Positions 19,300-26,296 of a DNA stretch of 28,176 nucleotides are shown here, in pieces. Each line of letters begins with the position of its first letter. Position 1 is the stretch's first letter. The stretch is from DASXRA01 sp036558905. GTDB taxonomy: Bacteria > Actinomycetota > Actinomycetes > Mycobacteriales > Jatrophihabitantaceae. The notes below the pieces were generated by a model. That model was not told the origin of the DNA. It saw nothing but the letters and a program-made list of their open reading frames with translations, and made no database searches. Location of the stretch: contig DATBER010000037.1 in the NCBI GenBank assembly GCA_036558905.1, positions 1 to 28,176 of the forward strand. The letters are read 5' to 3'. The position numbers and the translations under genes are program-made.

Positions 19300-21072
19300 A
19301 TGTCGCGTGAGTTCCAGCAGGTCGGCGTCGTCGGGCTCGGCACGATGGGAGCCGGCATCGCCGAGGTGTTCGCCCGCAACGGCCTGTCCGTGGTCGCCGT
19401 CGAGGTCGACGACGCCGCCGTCGAGCGCGGGCGGGGCCACCTCGAGCACTCCACCGGGCGGGCGGTCGCCCGGGGCAAGCTGAGCGAGGCCGACCAGCAG
19501 GTGCTGCTCGGGCGTATCGACTTCGGTACCGATCTGAATGCGCTGGCCGACGTCGACCTGGTGGTCGAGGCCGTGCCCGAACACCTCGAGCTGAAGCGGC
19601 AGATCTTCACCACGCTCGACAAGATCTGCCAGCCCGAAGCGATCCTGGCCACCAACACCTCGTCGCTTTCGGTCACCGAGATCGCGGTGGCCACCGGGCG
19701 GCCGGGCAAGGTGGTCGGGATGCACTTCTTCAACCCGGCACCGGTGATGAAGCTGGTCGAGGTCGTCCGGACGGTGGTCACCGAGCAGGATGTCGTCGAC
19801 GACGTAGAGACGTTCGCGCAGAAGCTGGGCAAGGTCGACGTGACGATCGGCGACCGGGCCGGATTCATCGCCAACGCGCTGCTGTTCGGCTACCTCAATC
19901 ACGCAGCTTCGCTGTATGAATCCAAGTACGCCAGCCGCGAGGACATCGACGCAGCTATGAAGCTTGGCTGTGGACTGCCGATGGGTCCGCTGGCTCTGAT
20001 CGACCTGATCGGGCTGGACACGTCCTACGAGATCCTGGACACGATGTACAAGCAGACCCGCGACCGGCTGCACGCGCCGACACCGATCTTCAAGCAGATG
20101 ATCACCGCCGGGCTGCTCGGCCGGAAGTCCGGGCAAGGCTTCTACACCTACGACGGTCCCGATTCGCCGACAGTCGTCGCCGACGCGCACACGCCGGCCG
20201 AAGCGGCCGTCGAGGGGGGCCGACCGGTGCAGCAGGTCGGCGTCGTGGGGTCGGGCACGATGGCCACGGGCATCGTCGAGGTGTTCGCCAAGGGCGGCTA
20301 CGACGTGGTGTTCGTTGCTCGCAGCACCGAGAAGGTCGCCGCGGTCAAGGCGGCAATCGAGCGGTCGCTGGAGAAGGCGGTGCAGCGGGGCAAGCTCGAC
20401 GACGGCGATCGCGCGGCGGCGCTGGGACGCATCACCGGCTCGATCCGGCTCGACGACTTGTCCGACGTCCAGCTGGTGGTCGAGGCAGTGGTCGAGGACC
20501 TCACCGTCAAGCAGGCACTCTTCTCGAACCTGGACGACATCTGCGCACCCGGCACGGTGCTGGCGACGACGACGTCCAGCCTGCCCGTGATCGAATGCGC
20601 GGCCGCCACGGCCCGGCCGGGCGACGTGATCGGGATGCACTTTTTCAACCCGGCGGCCGTGATGAAGCTGGTCGAGGTGGTCAGCACGGTGTCGACGGCG
20701 CCTGACGTCGAGGCCACCGCGCTCGAGGTCACCGCGCGGCTGGGCAAGCAGGCGGTGCGCTGCGGCGACCGGGCCGGGTTCATTGTCAACGCGCTGCTGT
20801 TCCCGTACCTGAACGACGCGGTGAAGATGCTCGAGGCGCACTACGCCACCGCCGATGACATCGACTCGGCCATGAAGGTCGGCTGCGGCTACCCGATGGG
20901 CCCGTTCGAGCTGCTCGACGTCGTCGGCAACGATGTCTCGCTGGCCATCCAGCGGACCCTGTACCTGGAGTTCCGTGAGCCGGGATTCGCGCCGGCGCCG
21001 CTGCTCGAGCATCTCGTGACGGCCGGGCGGCTGGGCCGCAAGACCGGCAAGGGCTTCCGCGACTACAGCTGA
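19300..21072 (+). CDS. tandem-fused 3-hydroxybutyryl-CoA dehydrogenase (two full copies)
   Basis: A 590-residue protein made of two complete 3-hydroxyacyl-CoA dehydrogenases (residues about 6-285 and 310-590). These reduce acetoacetyl-CoA to 3-hydroxybutyryl-CoA or run in reverse. Each has a Rossmann motif (VGVVGLGTMGAG; VGVVGSGTMATG), a TSSL catalytic loop, the His motif MHFFNPAxVMKLVEV, a DRAGFIxNALLFxYLN segment and the GxPMGPxxLxD helical domain. Copies match even in DNA at their starts, showing an ancient duplication. The end of Rossmann strand 2 differs: Glu35 in copy 1 (NAD-type) but Ala340-Arg341 in copy 2, suggesting NADP. Start ATG 19300 is chosen by promoter spacing. It supplies the second step of the acetyl-CoA to crotonyl-CoA sequence completed by the thiolase and Ccr genes. 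Confidence 0.93.
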   Translation: MSREFQQVGVVGLGTMGAGIAEVFARNGLSVVAVEVDDAAVERGRGHLEHSTGRAVARGKLSEADQQVLLGRIDFGTDLNALADVDLVVEAVPEHLELKRQIFTTLDKICQPEAILATNTSSLSVTEIAVATGRPGKVVGMHFFNPAPVMKLVEVVRTVVTEQDVVDDVETFAQKLGKVDVTIGDRAGFIANALLFGYLNHAASLYESKYASREDIDAAMKLGCGLPMGPLALIDLIGLDTSYEILDTMYKQTRDRLHAPTPIFKQMITAGLLGRKSGQGFYTYDGPDSPTVVADAHTPAEAAVEGGRPVQQVGVVGSGTMATGIVEVFAKGGYDVVFVARSTEKVAAVKAAIERSLEKAVQRGKLDDGDRAAALGRITGSIRLDDLSDVQLVVEAVVEDLTVKQALFSNLDDICAPGTVLATTTSSLPVIECAAATARPGDVIGMHFFNPAAVMKLVEVVSTVSTAPDVEATALEVTARLGKQAVRCGDRAGFIVNALLFPYLNDAVKMLEAHYATADDIDSAMKVGCGYPMGPFELLDVVGNDVSLAIQRTLYLEFREPGFAPAPLLEHLVTAGRLGRKTGKGFRDYS

Positions 21073-21344
21073 TGCCCCGGCACAACCGCCGCCGGGTCGA
21101 GGCTCCTCTGGCCCGCCCGACGGGTGGGGCCGAGCGACGCGACGACTGGCGCGGCGTCGAATACGTGGTGCGGATGGTGGCGGGCTCGGACAAGCAGTAC
21201 CGCTGCCCGGGTTGTGACCAGCTCATCCGGCCCGGGATGCCGCACGTCGTCGTGTGGCCGGCCGACGACGCCGACGCCGCTGATCGCCGGCACTGGCACA
21301 CGTCGTGCTGGGCCGCCCGGGATCGCCGCGCCCCGTCCCGCTGA
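21072..21344 (+). CDS. small zinc-ribbon-like protein, conserved in actinobacteria
   Basis: A 90-residue protein. Cys45-x2-Cys48 (YRCPGCDQLI), His58 (PGMPHVVVWP) and RRHWHTSCW with His74, His76 and Cys79 form a likely zinc site; the layout is reminiscent of HNH or zinc-ribbon folds. Homologues are often labelled 'ATP/GTP-binding protein' in Streptomyces, although no Walker motif is visible here. The N-terminus is basic (MPRHNRRRVE), compatible with nucleic-acid binding. Its ATG overlaps the upstream stop (TGATG at 21070-21074), so it is translated from the dehydrogenase message. Function unknown. Confidence 0.8.
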   Translation: MPRHNRRRVEAPLARPTGGAERRDDWRGVEYVVRMVAGSDKQYRCPGCDQLIRPGMPHVVVWPADDADAADRRHWHTSCWAARDRRAPSR

Positions 21345-21359
21345 CCCCGCCGCCGTCCA

Positions 21360-21422
21360 CCGCTTCCCCTCCACTCTGACCAGAATCCGAGCCCGATCTT
21401 GGTGAGAGTGGAGGGGAAGCGG
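21360..21422. terminator. terminator hairpin after the dehydrogenase operon
   Basis: CCGCTTCCCCTCCACTCT (21360-21377) is perfectly complementary to 21405-21422, an 18-bp stem. The 27-base loop continues pairing through ACCA/TGGT after one mismatch. It starts 16 bases after the small zinc gene and ends 43 bases before the next start, so it should insulate the following promoter. No U-tract follows. Confidence 0.75.
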
Positions 21423-21452
21423 ACCGGGCGAGCCGCGGTGCGCGGCCCGGCC

Positions 21453-21458
21453 TAGGGT
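21453..21458 (+). promoter_or_regulatory. -10 box of a leaderless promoter (TAGGGT)
   Basis: TAGGGT ends eight bases before ATG 21466, and there is no ribosome site in between. The predicted transcript begins at or next to the start codon. Confidence 0.5.
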
Positions 21459-21465
21459 CGAGTAC

Positions 21466-22335
21466 ATGAGCGACCAACCTGACATCGCGTTTCTCGGAAC
21501 GGGCCTCATGGGGCACGGCATGGTCCGGCGGCTGCTCAGCGGCGGCCTGTCCGTCCGTGTCTGGAACCGGACCGCCGCCAAGGCGGCGCCGCTCGCCGAG
21601 GACGGCGCCGTGGTGGCCGGCTCACCGGTGGAGGCGGTCACCGGCGCCGGCGTGGTGATCACCATGCTGAGCGACGCCGACGCGGTGTTCGCGGCGATGA
21701 GCGACAGCGGGGCGCTGGCCGCGATGGCCCCGAACGCGATCTGGGCGCAGATGAGCACGATCGGCCTGGCCGGGACGGCCCGGATGGCCGAGGCCGCCGC
21801 GGCCGCCGGCGTGCAGTTCGTCGACGCCCCGGTGCTGGGCACCCGGCAACCGGCCGAGGAGGGCAAGCTGAAGGTCCTGGTTGCCGGGCCGCTCGAGCTG
21901 CGTCAGCAGTGCGAGCCGATCTTCGCCCAGCTGGGAACCGTCTACTGCTGGTTGGAGCAGCCCGGCCGGGCGACCGCGCTCAAGCTGGTCTGCAACTCGT
22001 GGATCCTCAGCATCACCGCGGCTACGGCCACTTCGATCCGGCTGTCCCAGAGCCTGGGCGTCGAGCCCGACCTCTTCCTGAACGCGATCGCCGGATCGCT
22101 CAGCGACAGCCAGTACCTGCACGCCAAGGCCGCGATGATGCTGGCCGGCGACTACCCGGCGAGCTTCGCCGTCTCGGGCGCGGCCAAGGACGCCGGCCTC
22201 ATCGTGGAGGCCGGTCGGGAGGCCGGTTTCGACCCTCAACTGATCGAGGTGGTCCGCCAGCAGATGCAGCGAACAGCCGAACTCGGCCACGCCGACGAGG
22301 ACATGGCTGCGATCTACTTCGGTACCGGCGGCTGA
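21466..22335 (+). CDS. NAD(P)-dependent beta-hydroxyacid dehydrogenase (3-hydroxyisobutyrate dehydrogenase/GLYR1 family)
   Basis: A 289-residue beta-hydroxyacid dehydrogenase or imine-reductase-like protein. The Rossmann motif is IAFLGTGLMGHGMVRRLL, and strand 2 ends VRVWNRTAAK, where the Arg points to NADPH. The substrate loop FVDAPVLGTRQPAEEGKLKV and the helix ATALKLVCNSWILS, with the family Lys, are present. Glyoxylate/succinic-semialdehyde reductases and 3-hydroxyisobutyrate dehydrogenases belong here, so the substrate is open. The stop abuts that of the convergent coiled-coil gene (TGATCA at 22333-22338). Confidence 0.9.
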   Translation: MSDQPDIAFLGTGLMGHGMVRRLLSGGLSVRVWNRTAAKAAPLAEDGAVVAGSPVEAVTGAGVVITMLSDADAVFAAMSDSGALAAMAPNAIWAQMSTIGLAGTARMAEAAAAAGVQFVDAPVLGTRQPAEEGKLKVLVAGPLELRQQCEPIFAQLGTVYCWLEQPGRATALKLVCNSWILSITAATATSIRLSQSLGVEPDLFLNAIAGSLSDSQYLHAKAAMMLAGDYPASFAVSGAAKDAGLIVEAGREAGFDPQLIEVVRQQMQRTAELGHADEDMAAIYFGTGG

Positions 22336-23889
22336 TCAGCTGCGGCGGTTGCGCGACGACCGGCCGGTCCGCTTGGCCGGCCGGGGGCGCGGGCGCTGGC
22401 GGTTTGTCGCGCTCGCCGGCTTGGGGGTCGCTTCCGCGGCCGGATTCGGGGTCGGCTCGGTGACGGCGTCAGCCGCCGGTTCGGCCGGCTTCTCCGCGGC
22501 GGGCCGGTCGACGGGCGGCTCGGCGGGCGTCGGGGCGGCTGGCTGGTCGGCGACGGCCCGCTTAATGGGCTCGTCGGCGGCCTTCGGGGCGACCGGCGCC
22601 GTGACTTTCGCCGGAGTCTGAACCGCCAGCGCCTCGGTCCGCGCCGCAACCGGCTTCTCCGCGAGCGGCGGCGCGGCGGGCGGCTCGGCCGGCTTCGGCG
22701 CGGCCGGCTGCTCGTCGACGGGCCGCTGGACGGGCGGCTCGGCCGGCTTCGGCGCGGCCGGCTGCTCGTCGACCGGCGTCGTGGCCGGAGCCGCTGCCGG
22801 AGCCGCTGCCGCTGCCGGAGCCGCTGCCGCAGCCGGAGCCGGAGCCGAAGCCGCTGCCGCTGCCGGAGCCGCTGCCGGAGCCGGAGCCGGAGCCGCTGCC
22901 GCAGCCGCCGACGCCTCGGGCCGAGGCGCCGACGCAGCGGCCGCCGTCGCACCCGGGGTGGTCTCGTCCAGCACCCGAGCGATCCGGCGGTGCAGGTCGC
23001 GCAGCGACGCGTGCGTCTCGTCGCGGCGCCCGTTCAGCCGCCGCACCTCGGCCTCGGCGTCGGACACGATCGACTGGGCGTGCTGGCGGGCCTGCGAGCG
23101 GAGCTGTTCGGCCTCGGCCCTGGCCTGGGCCAGTTGCTTGCTCGAACGCTCCGACTCCTCGCTGCGCCGCATCCGCAGGGCGATCTCGAAGTCCTCCTGG
23201 GCGGTGGCGAGCTGCTGCTTGAGCTCGTCCTCCTCCCGGGCCCGGCGGGCCTGGAATTCCTTGTCCTGGCGGTCGCGCTCGGCGGCCGCCTCGGCATCGA
23301 GTCGCTCGCGGGTGGCGATCGCGTCGGCGGTGAGCTGGTCCTCCTCGGCCCGGACGCGGGCCAGGTCCTGCTCGAGCTGCTCGGTGACATCGGCGCGGTG
23401 TCGCTCGACCTCGGCGATGCGCTGGCGGAACGTCTCGTCGGCCTCGGTGTGACGCTGAGTGGCCTGGGCCATGATTTGCTCGGACTCGAACCGGGCGCTG
23501 GCCCGGATCCGCTCGGCCGACTCGTCGGCGGCCCGGCGCGTGTTCAGCACGTACTCGTCGGCCTCGGCGCGCATCTTGGACGCCTCGGCCGCGGCTGAGT
23601 CGAGCATCTCGCGCACCCGGGGCTCGACGTTGTCCGTCGTGACCGACTCGGACGCCTTGCGCAACTGGCGTCTGAGCGACTCCATCTGCGCATGCGCACT
23701 CGCCAGCTGGGCAGCGAGGTCGGCGCTGCGGGCGATGGCGGCATCGCGGTCGGCGTTAGCGCCGCGCACCTCGTCGTCGAGATTCGCGACGTACTCGTCC
23801 ACCTGGCGGCGGTCGTAGCCGCGCATGGCGGTGTCGAAGCCGCGCTCGTCGAGGATCGGCAATGTTTCTGAGTAGTTCTCCGATGCCAT
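22336..23889 (-). CDS. DivIVA/FilP-like polar coiled-coil protein with long Ala-Pro tail
   Basis: A 517-residue cytoskeletal-type protein. Residues 15-45 (GFDTAMRGYDRRQVDEYVAN) match the N-terminal membrane-curvature segment of DivIVA/Wag31. Residues about 45-325 are a nearly continuous coiled coil rich in Glu, Arg, Ala and Gln. Residues about 330-500 are Ala/Pro/Glu low complexity, and the end is strongly basic (RPRPRPAKRTGRSSRNRRS). In Streptomyces the coiled-coil genes filP and scy lie beside the same epimerase-thiolase-meaB block, so a role in polar growth or cell shape is a fair inference. The promoter may be its own (the 55-base gap 23890-23944) or that of ccr. Confidence 0.85.
   Translation of the reverse strand: MASENYSETLPILDERGFDTAMRGYDRRQVDEYVANLDDEVRGANADRDAAIARSADLAAQLASAHAQMESLRRQLRKASESVTTDNVEPRVREMLDSAAAEASKMRAEADEYVLNTRRAADESAERIRASARFESEQIMAQATQRHTEADETFRQRIAEVERHRADVTEQLEQDLARVRAEEDQLTADAIATRERLDAEAAAERDRQDKEFQARRAREEDELKQQLATAQEDFEIALRMRRSEESERSSKQLAQARAEAEQLRSQARQHAQSIVSDAEAEVRRLNGRRDETHASLRDLHRRIARVLDETTPGATAAAASAPRPEASAAAAAAPAPAPAAAPAAAAASAPAPAAAAAPAAAAAPAAAPATTPVDEQPAAPKPAEPPVQRPVDEQPAAPKPAEPPAAPPLAEKPVAARTEALAVQTPAKVTAPVAPKAADEPIKRAVADQPAAPTPAEPPVDRPAAEKPAEPAADAVTEPTPNPAAEATPKPASATNRQRPRPRPAKRTGRSSRNRRS
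22678..22785 (-). repeat. 54-bp tandem duplication inside the coiled-coil gene tail
   Basis: A 42-base block at 22678-22719 recurs exactly at 22732-22773, a period of 54 bases (18 codons, PVDEQPAAPKPAEPPVQR). It is followed by degraded copies. The identity at DNA level indicates a recent duplication. Confidence 0.85.
22787..22910 (-). repeat. GCCGCTGCCGGAGCC-type minisatellite encoding an Ala-Pro tract
   Basis: Mixed six-base units (GCCGCT, GCCGGA) run for about 120 bases and encode alternating Ala/Pro in the tail of the coiled-coil protein. Such tracts change length by slippage and assemble poorly. Confidence 0.75.
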
Positions 23890-23944
23890 GATCCGATCGT
23901 CTCACTCCGAGGCAACAGCGCCTAACCCGACCGGCCAAAGGTTC

Positions 23945-25273
23945 TCAGCGATTTCGGAAGCGGTTGATCGCATCGAGATGCGCGGCGCGAAGGTCATGAT
24001 CACGAACGCCGAGACCCTCCTGCGGAGCCAGGCAGAGCACGCCGACCTTGCCCTGATGCAGATTGCGGTGAACGTCGTAGGTGGCCTGCCCGGTGTCGCC
24101 GAGCGGGTAGACGCGCGACAGCGTCGGATGGATCGCGCCACGAGCAATCAGCCGATTCGCCTCCCACGACTCGCGATAGTTGGCGAAGTGCGAGCCGACG
24201 ATGCGTTTGAGCGTCATCCAGAGGTAGCGGTTGTCGTACTCGTGCCAGTACCCGGACGTCGACGCGCAGGTGACGATCGTGCCGCCCCGGCGGGCCACGT
24301 AGACCGACGCGCCGAACGTCTCGCGGCCCGGATGTTCGAAGACGATGTCGGGGTCGTCGCCGCCGGTCAGCTCGCGGATCCGGGCGCCGAGGCGTTTCCA
24401 CTCGGACGGCTGCTGCTCGCCGTCCTTCCAGAACTCATAACCTTCGGCGGTGCGGTCGATGATCAACTCCGTGCCGAGGCGGCGGCACAGCTCGGCCTTC
24501 TCCGGCGACGAGACGACGCACACCGGGATGGCCCCGCCGTTCAGTGCGTACTGGGTGGCATAGCCACCGAGACCGCCCGAGGCCCCCCAGATGAGGACGA
24601 CGTCGCCCTGCTTCATGCCGGCGCCGTGCCGCGACACGAGCTGGCGGTACGCGGTGGAGTTGACCAGGCCGGGGCAGGCCGCCTCCTCCCAGCTCAGGTG
24701 GGCCGCCTTGGGCATCAGCTGGTTGGCCTTGACCAGAGCCAGTTCGGCCAGCCCGCCGAAGTTCGTCTCGAACCCCCAGATGCGTTGCTGCGGGTCCATC
24801 ATCGTGTCGTCGTGGCCCTGCGGGTCCTCGAGCTCGACGGACAGGCAGTGCGCGACGACCTCGTCCCCCGCCTTCCAGCGAGTCACGCCGGCGCCGGTGC
24901 GCAGTACCACGCCGGCCAGGTCGGAGCCGACGACGTGGTAGGGCTGGTCGTGCTTGCGGGCCAGCGGCGAGGACTTGCCGTACCGCTTCAGGAACTCGAA
25001 CGTCGACAGCGGCTCGAAGATCGACGTCCAGACGGTGTTGTAGTTGATCGCGCTGGCCATGACCGCGACCAGCGCCTCGCCCGGCCCGACCTCGGGGGTC
25101 GGCACGTCCTGCACGTGCAGGCTCTTGCGCGGGTCCTTGTCCTTGGTGGCCAGCCCGTCGAACATGCCGACCTCGTCGGCGCGCACCACCACGCCGGAGT
25201 AGGAGTCGGGCACCGGCAACCGCGCCAGGGCGCCCAGGTCGTCGTTCAGGATCGCGTTGCGGATCTCGTCCAC
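23945..25273 (-). CDS. ccr: crotonyl-CoA carboxylase/reductase
   Basis: Reductive carboxylation of crotonyl-CoA with NADPH and CO2 to ethylmalonyl-CoA, the key enzyme of the ethylmalonyl-CoA pathway. The 442-residue medium-chain dehydrogenase-type protein follows Streptomyces Ccr closely: DKDPRKSLHVQDVPTPEVGP, NYNTVWTSIFEPLSTFEFL, PYHVVGSDLAGVVLRTG, MMDPQQRIWGFETNFGG, GLVNSTAYRQLVS, VLIWGASGGLGGYATQYALN (NADPH site), FEHPGRETFGASVYV and TCASTSGYWHEYDNRYLWM. These longer signatures separate it from ordinary quinone reductases. GTG 25273 has GGAGG six bases upstream. It lies downstream of the epimerase gene with a 31-base gap that carries a perfect palindrome, and upstream of the coiled-coil gene. 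Confidence 0.96.
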   Translation of the reverse strand: MDEIRNAILNDDLGALARLPVPDSYSGVVVRADEVGMFDGLATKDKDPRKSLHVQDVPTPEVGPGEALVAVMASAINYNTVWTSIFEPLSTFEFLKRYGKSSPLARKHDQPYHVVGSDLAGVVLRTGAGVTRWKAGDEVVAHCLSVELEDPQGHDDTMMDPQQRIWGFETNFGGLAELALVKANQLMPKAAHLSWEEAACPGLVNSTAYRQLVSRHGAGMKQGDVVLIWGASGGLGGYATQYALNGGAIPVCVVSSPEKAELCRRLGTELIIDRTAEGYEFWKDGEQQPSEWKRLGARIRELTGGDDPDIVFEHPGRETFGASVYVARRGGTIVTCASTSGYWHEYDNRYLWMTLKRIVGSHFANYRESWEANRLIARGAIHPTLSRVYPLGDTGQATYDVHRNLHQGKVGVLCLAPQEGLGVRDHDLRAAHLDAINRFRNR

Positions 25274-25303
25274 GTCAGGCCTCCACGACGGTGGGGGTCG
25301 GAT

Positions 25304-25319
25304 GTTACTGATCAGTAAC
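25304..25319. promoter_or_regulatory. perfect 16-bp palindrome upstream of ccr, overlapping the epimerase stop
   Basis: GTTACTGATCAGTAAC is fully palindromic and centred about 38 bases before the ccr GTG. It also encodes the last residues and stop of the epimerase (Val-Thr-Asp-Gln-stop). The TTACT-N4-AGTAA layout is typical of TetR-family operators and matches weaker copies before ecm and the aldehyde dehydrogenase. Confidence 0.6.
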
Positions 25320-25733
25320 CTTAGCCGGTTCGACGAGTTCCACCAAGACCCCGCCCGCGTCCTTGGGATGGACGAAGTTCACCCGGCTCCCGGCAGTACC
25401 CGGGCGGGGCTCGTCGTAGAGCAGGCGCAGGCCCTTCCCGCGCAGGTCGGCGCTCACCGCATCGATGTCGTCGACGGTGTAGGCCAGTTGCTGGACGCCC
25501 GGGCCGTTGCGGTCGAGGAACTTGGCGATCGTCGAGCTCTCCGACAGCGGGGCCAGCAGCTGGATCCTCGTCTCGCCGTCGCCCACCGCGAGCATCGCCT
25601 CGCGCACGCCCTGCGCCTCGTTCACCTCCTCGTGAACGCTGATCACGCCGAAGGTGTCGCGGTAGAACGCGATCGCCTCGTCGAGGTCGGGCACGGCGAT
25701 GCCGATGTGGTCGATCTTGCGAAGCTGGCTCAC
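25305..25733 (-). CDS. mce: methylmalonyl-CoA/ethylmalonyl-CoA epimerase
   Basis: Interconverts the (2S) and (2R) forms of methylmalonyl-CoA, and of ethylmalonyl-CoA in the pathway here, so that the mutase receives the right isomer. The 142-residue vicinal-oxygen-chelate protein has the metal ligands in KIDHIGIAVPDLDEAIAFY (His), in the central GNGPG-type region VQQLAYTVDDI and in the C-terminal GVLVELVEP (Glu). GTG 25733 overlaps the stop of the upstream acetyltransferase (GTGA at 25730-25733), so translation is coupled. It sits directly before ccr and divergent from thiolase and meaB, the conserved actinobacterial block (Rv1322A in M. tuberculosis). Confidence 0.93.
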   Translation of the reverse strand: MSQLRKIDHIGIAVPDLDEAIAFYRDTFGVISVHEEVNEAQGVREAMLAVGDGETRIQLLAPLSESSTIAKFLDRNGPGVQQLAYTVDDIDAVSADLRGKGLRLLYDEPRPGTAGSRVNFVHPKDAGGVLVELVEPAKVTDQ

Positions 25734-26182
25734 AGGCGTCTCCGCGGCTTGGTGAGGTGGATCAGGCCGTCGTCCGAGGGCACGACGCGGTAGCCGTGCC
25801 GTTCGTAAAGCCGGACGTTGTGGGCGCTCCTGGGCCCGGTGAACAGCTCGAACGCGTCGACGTCGTCGGGCGCGAGCTCCTCGACGGCGCGCAGCAACCG
25901 TGAGCCGATGCCCTCGCCCTGCCGGTCGGGCGCCACCCCGAGCCGCCCGACGTGCCACACCCGCTCGCGGGCGTGCGCGCGCACCGCCCCGACGAGCCGG
26001 TGGCCGTCGAGCGCGACCAGCACCGTCTGGGTCTCGACGGCCCGGACGATCTCCTCGCGGGTCTCGGTGAGCGGCGGCATCGAGGGCGCGTCGTGCAACT
26101 GGGCCTCGGTCACCCAGGCGGCCCGCTGCACGGTCAGCAGCTCGCCCGTGTCAGCGGGCCCGGCGCGCCGGATCTCGACCAT
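25730..26182 (-). CDS. GNAT-family N-acetyltransferase
   Basis: A 150-residue acetyltransferase starting MVEIRRAGPADTGELLTVQR. The acetyl-CoA loop is LGVAPDRQGEGIGSRLLRAV, and the last helix and strand show the common SAHNVRLYERHGYRVV ending. Substrate unknown. It is the first gene of a minus-strand set, overlapping the epimerase by four bases, and diverges from the thiolase gene over 114 bases. An actinobacterial gene of this kind is often found beside the epimerase, but no link to acyl-CoA metabolism is evident. Confidence 0.9.
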   Translation of the reverse strand: MVEIRRAGPADTGELLTVQRAAWVTEAQLHDAPSMPPLTETREEIVRAVETQTVLVALDGHRLVGAVRAHARERVWHVGRLGVAPDRQGEGIGSRLLRAVEELAPDDVDAFELFTGPRSAHNVRLYERHGYRVVPSDDGLIHLTKPRRRL

Positions 26183-26263
26183 CCCGCCATGGTCACGCCT
26201 GCACAGCGCTTTCGGCGAGCCCGGCGTGCGCTTGTTCACACCCGGGAAACGGGGCACCGTGGA

Positions 26264-26269
26264 TAGAGT
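26264..26269 (+). promoter_or_regulatory. -10 box of the thiolase-meaB operon (TAGAGT)
   Basis: TAGAGT would start transcription near 26276. A clear ribosome site GCAGGAGG (26285-26291) lies six bases before ATG 26297, marking it as the start rather than ATG 26282. Confidence 0.45.
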
Positions 26270-26296
26270 CGCGGGCAAGAGATGCAGGAGGCAACC

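Noticed and set aside
22678..22910. CRISPR-like or regulatory repeat array
   Set aside because: The repeats are in frame, directly adjoining, without spacers, and encode an Ala-Pro protein tail.
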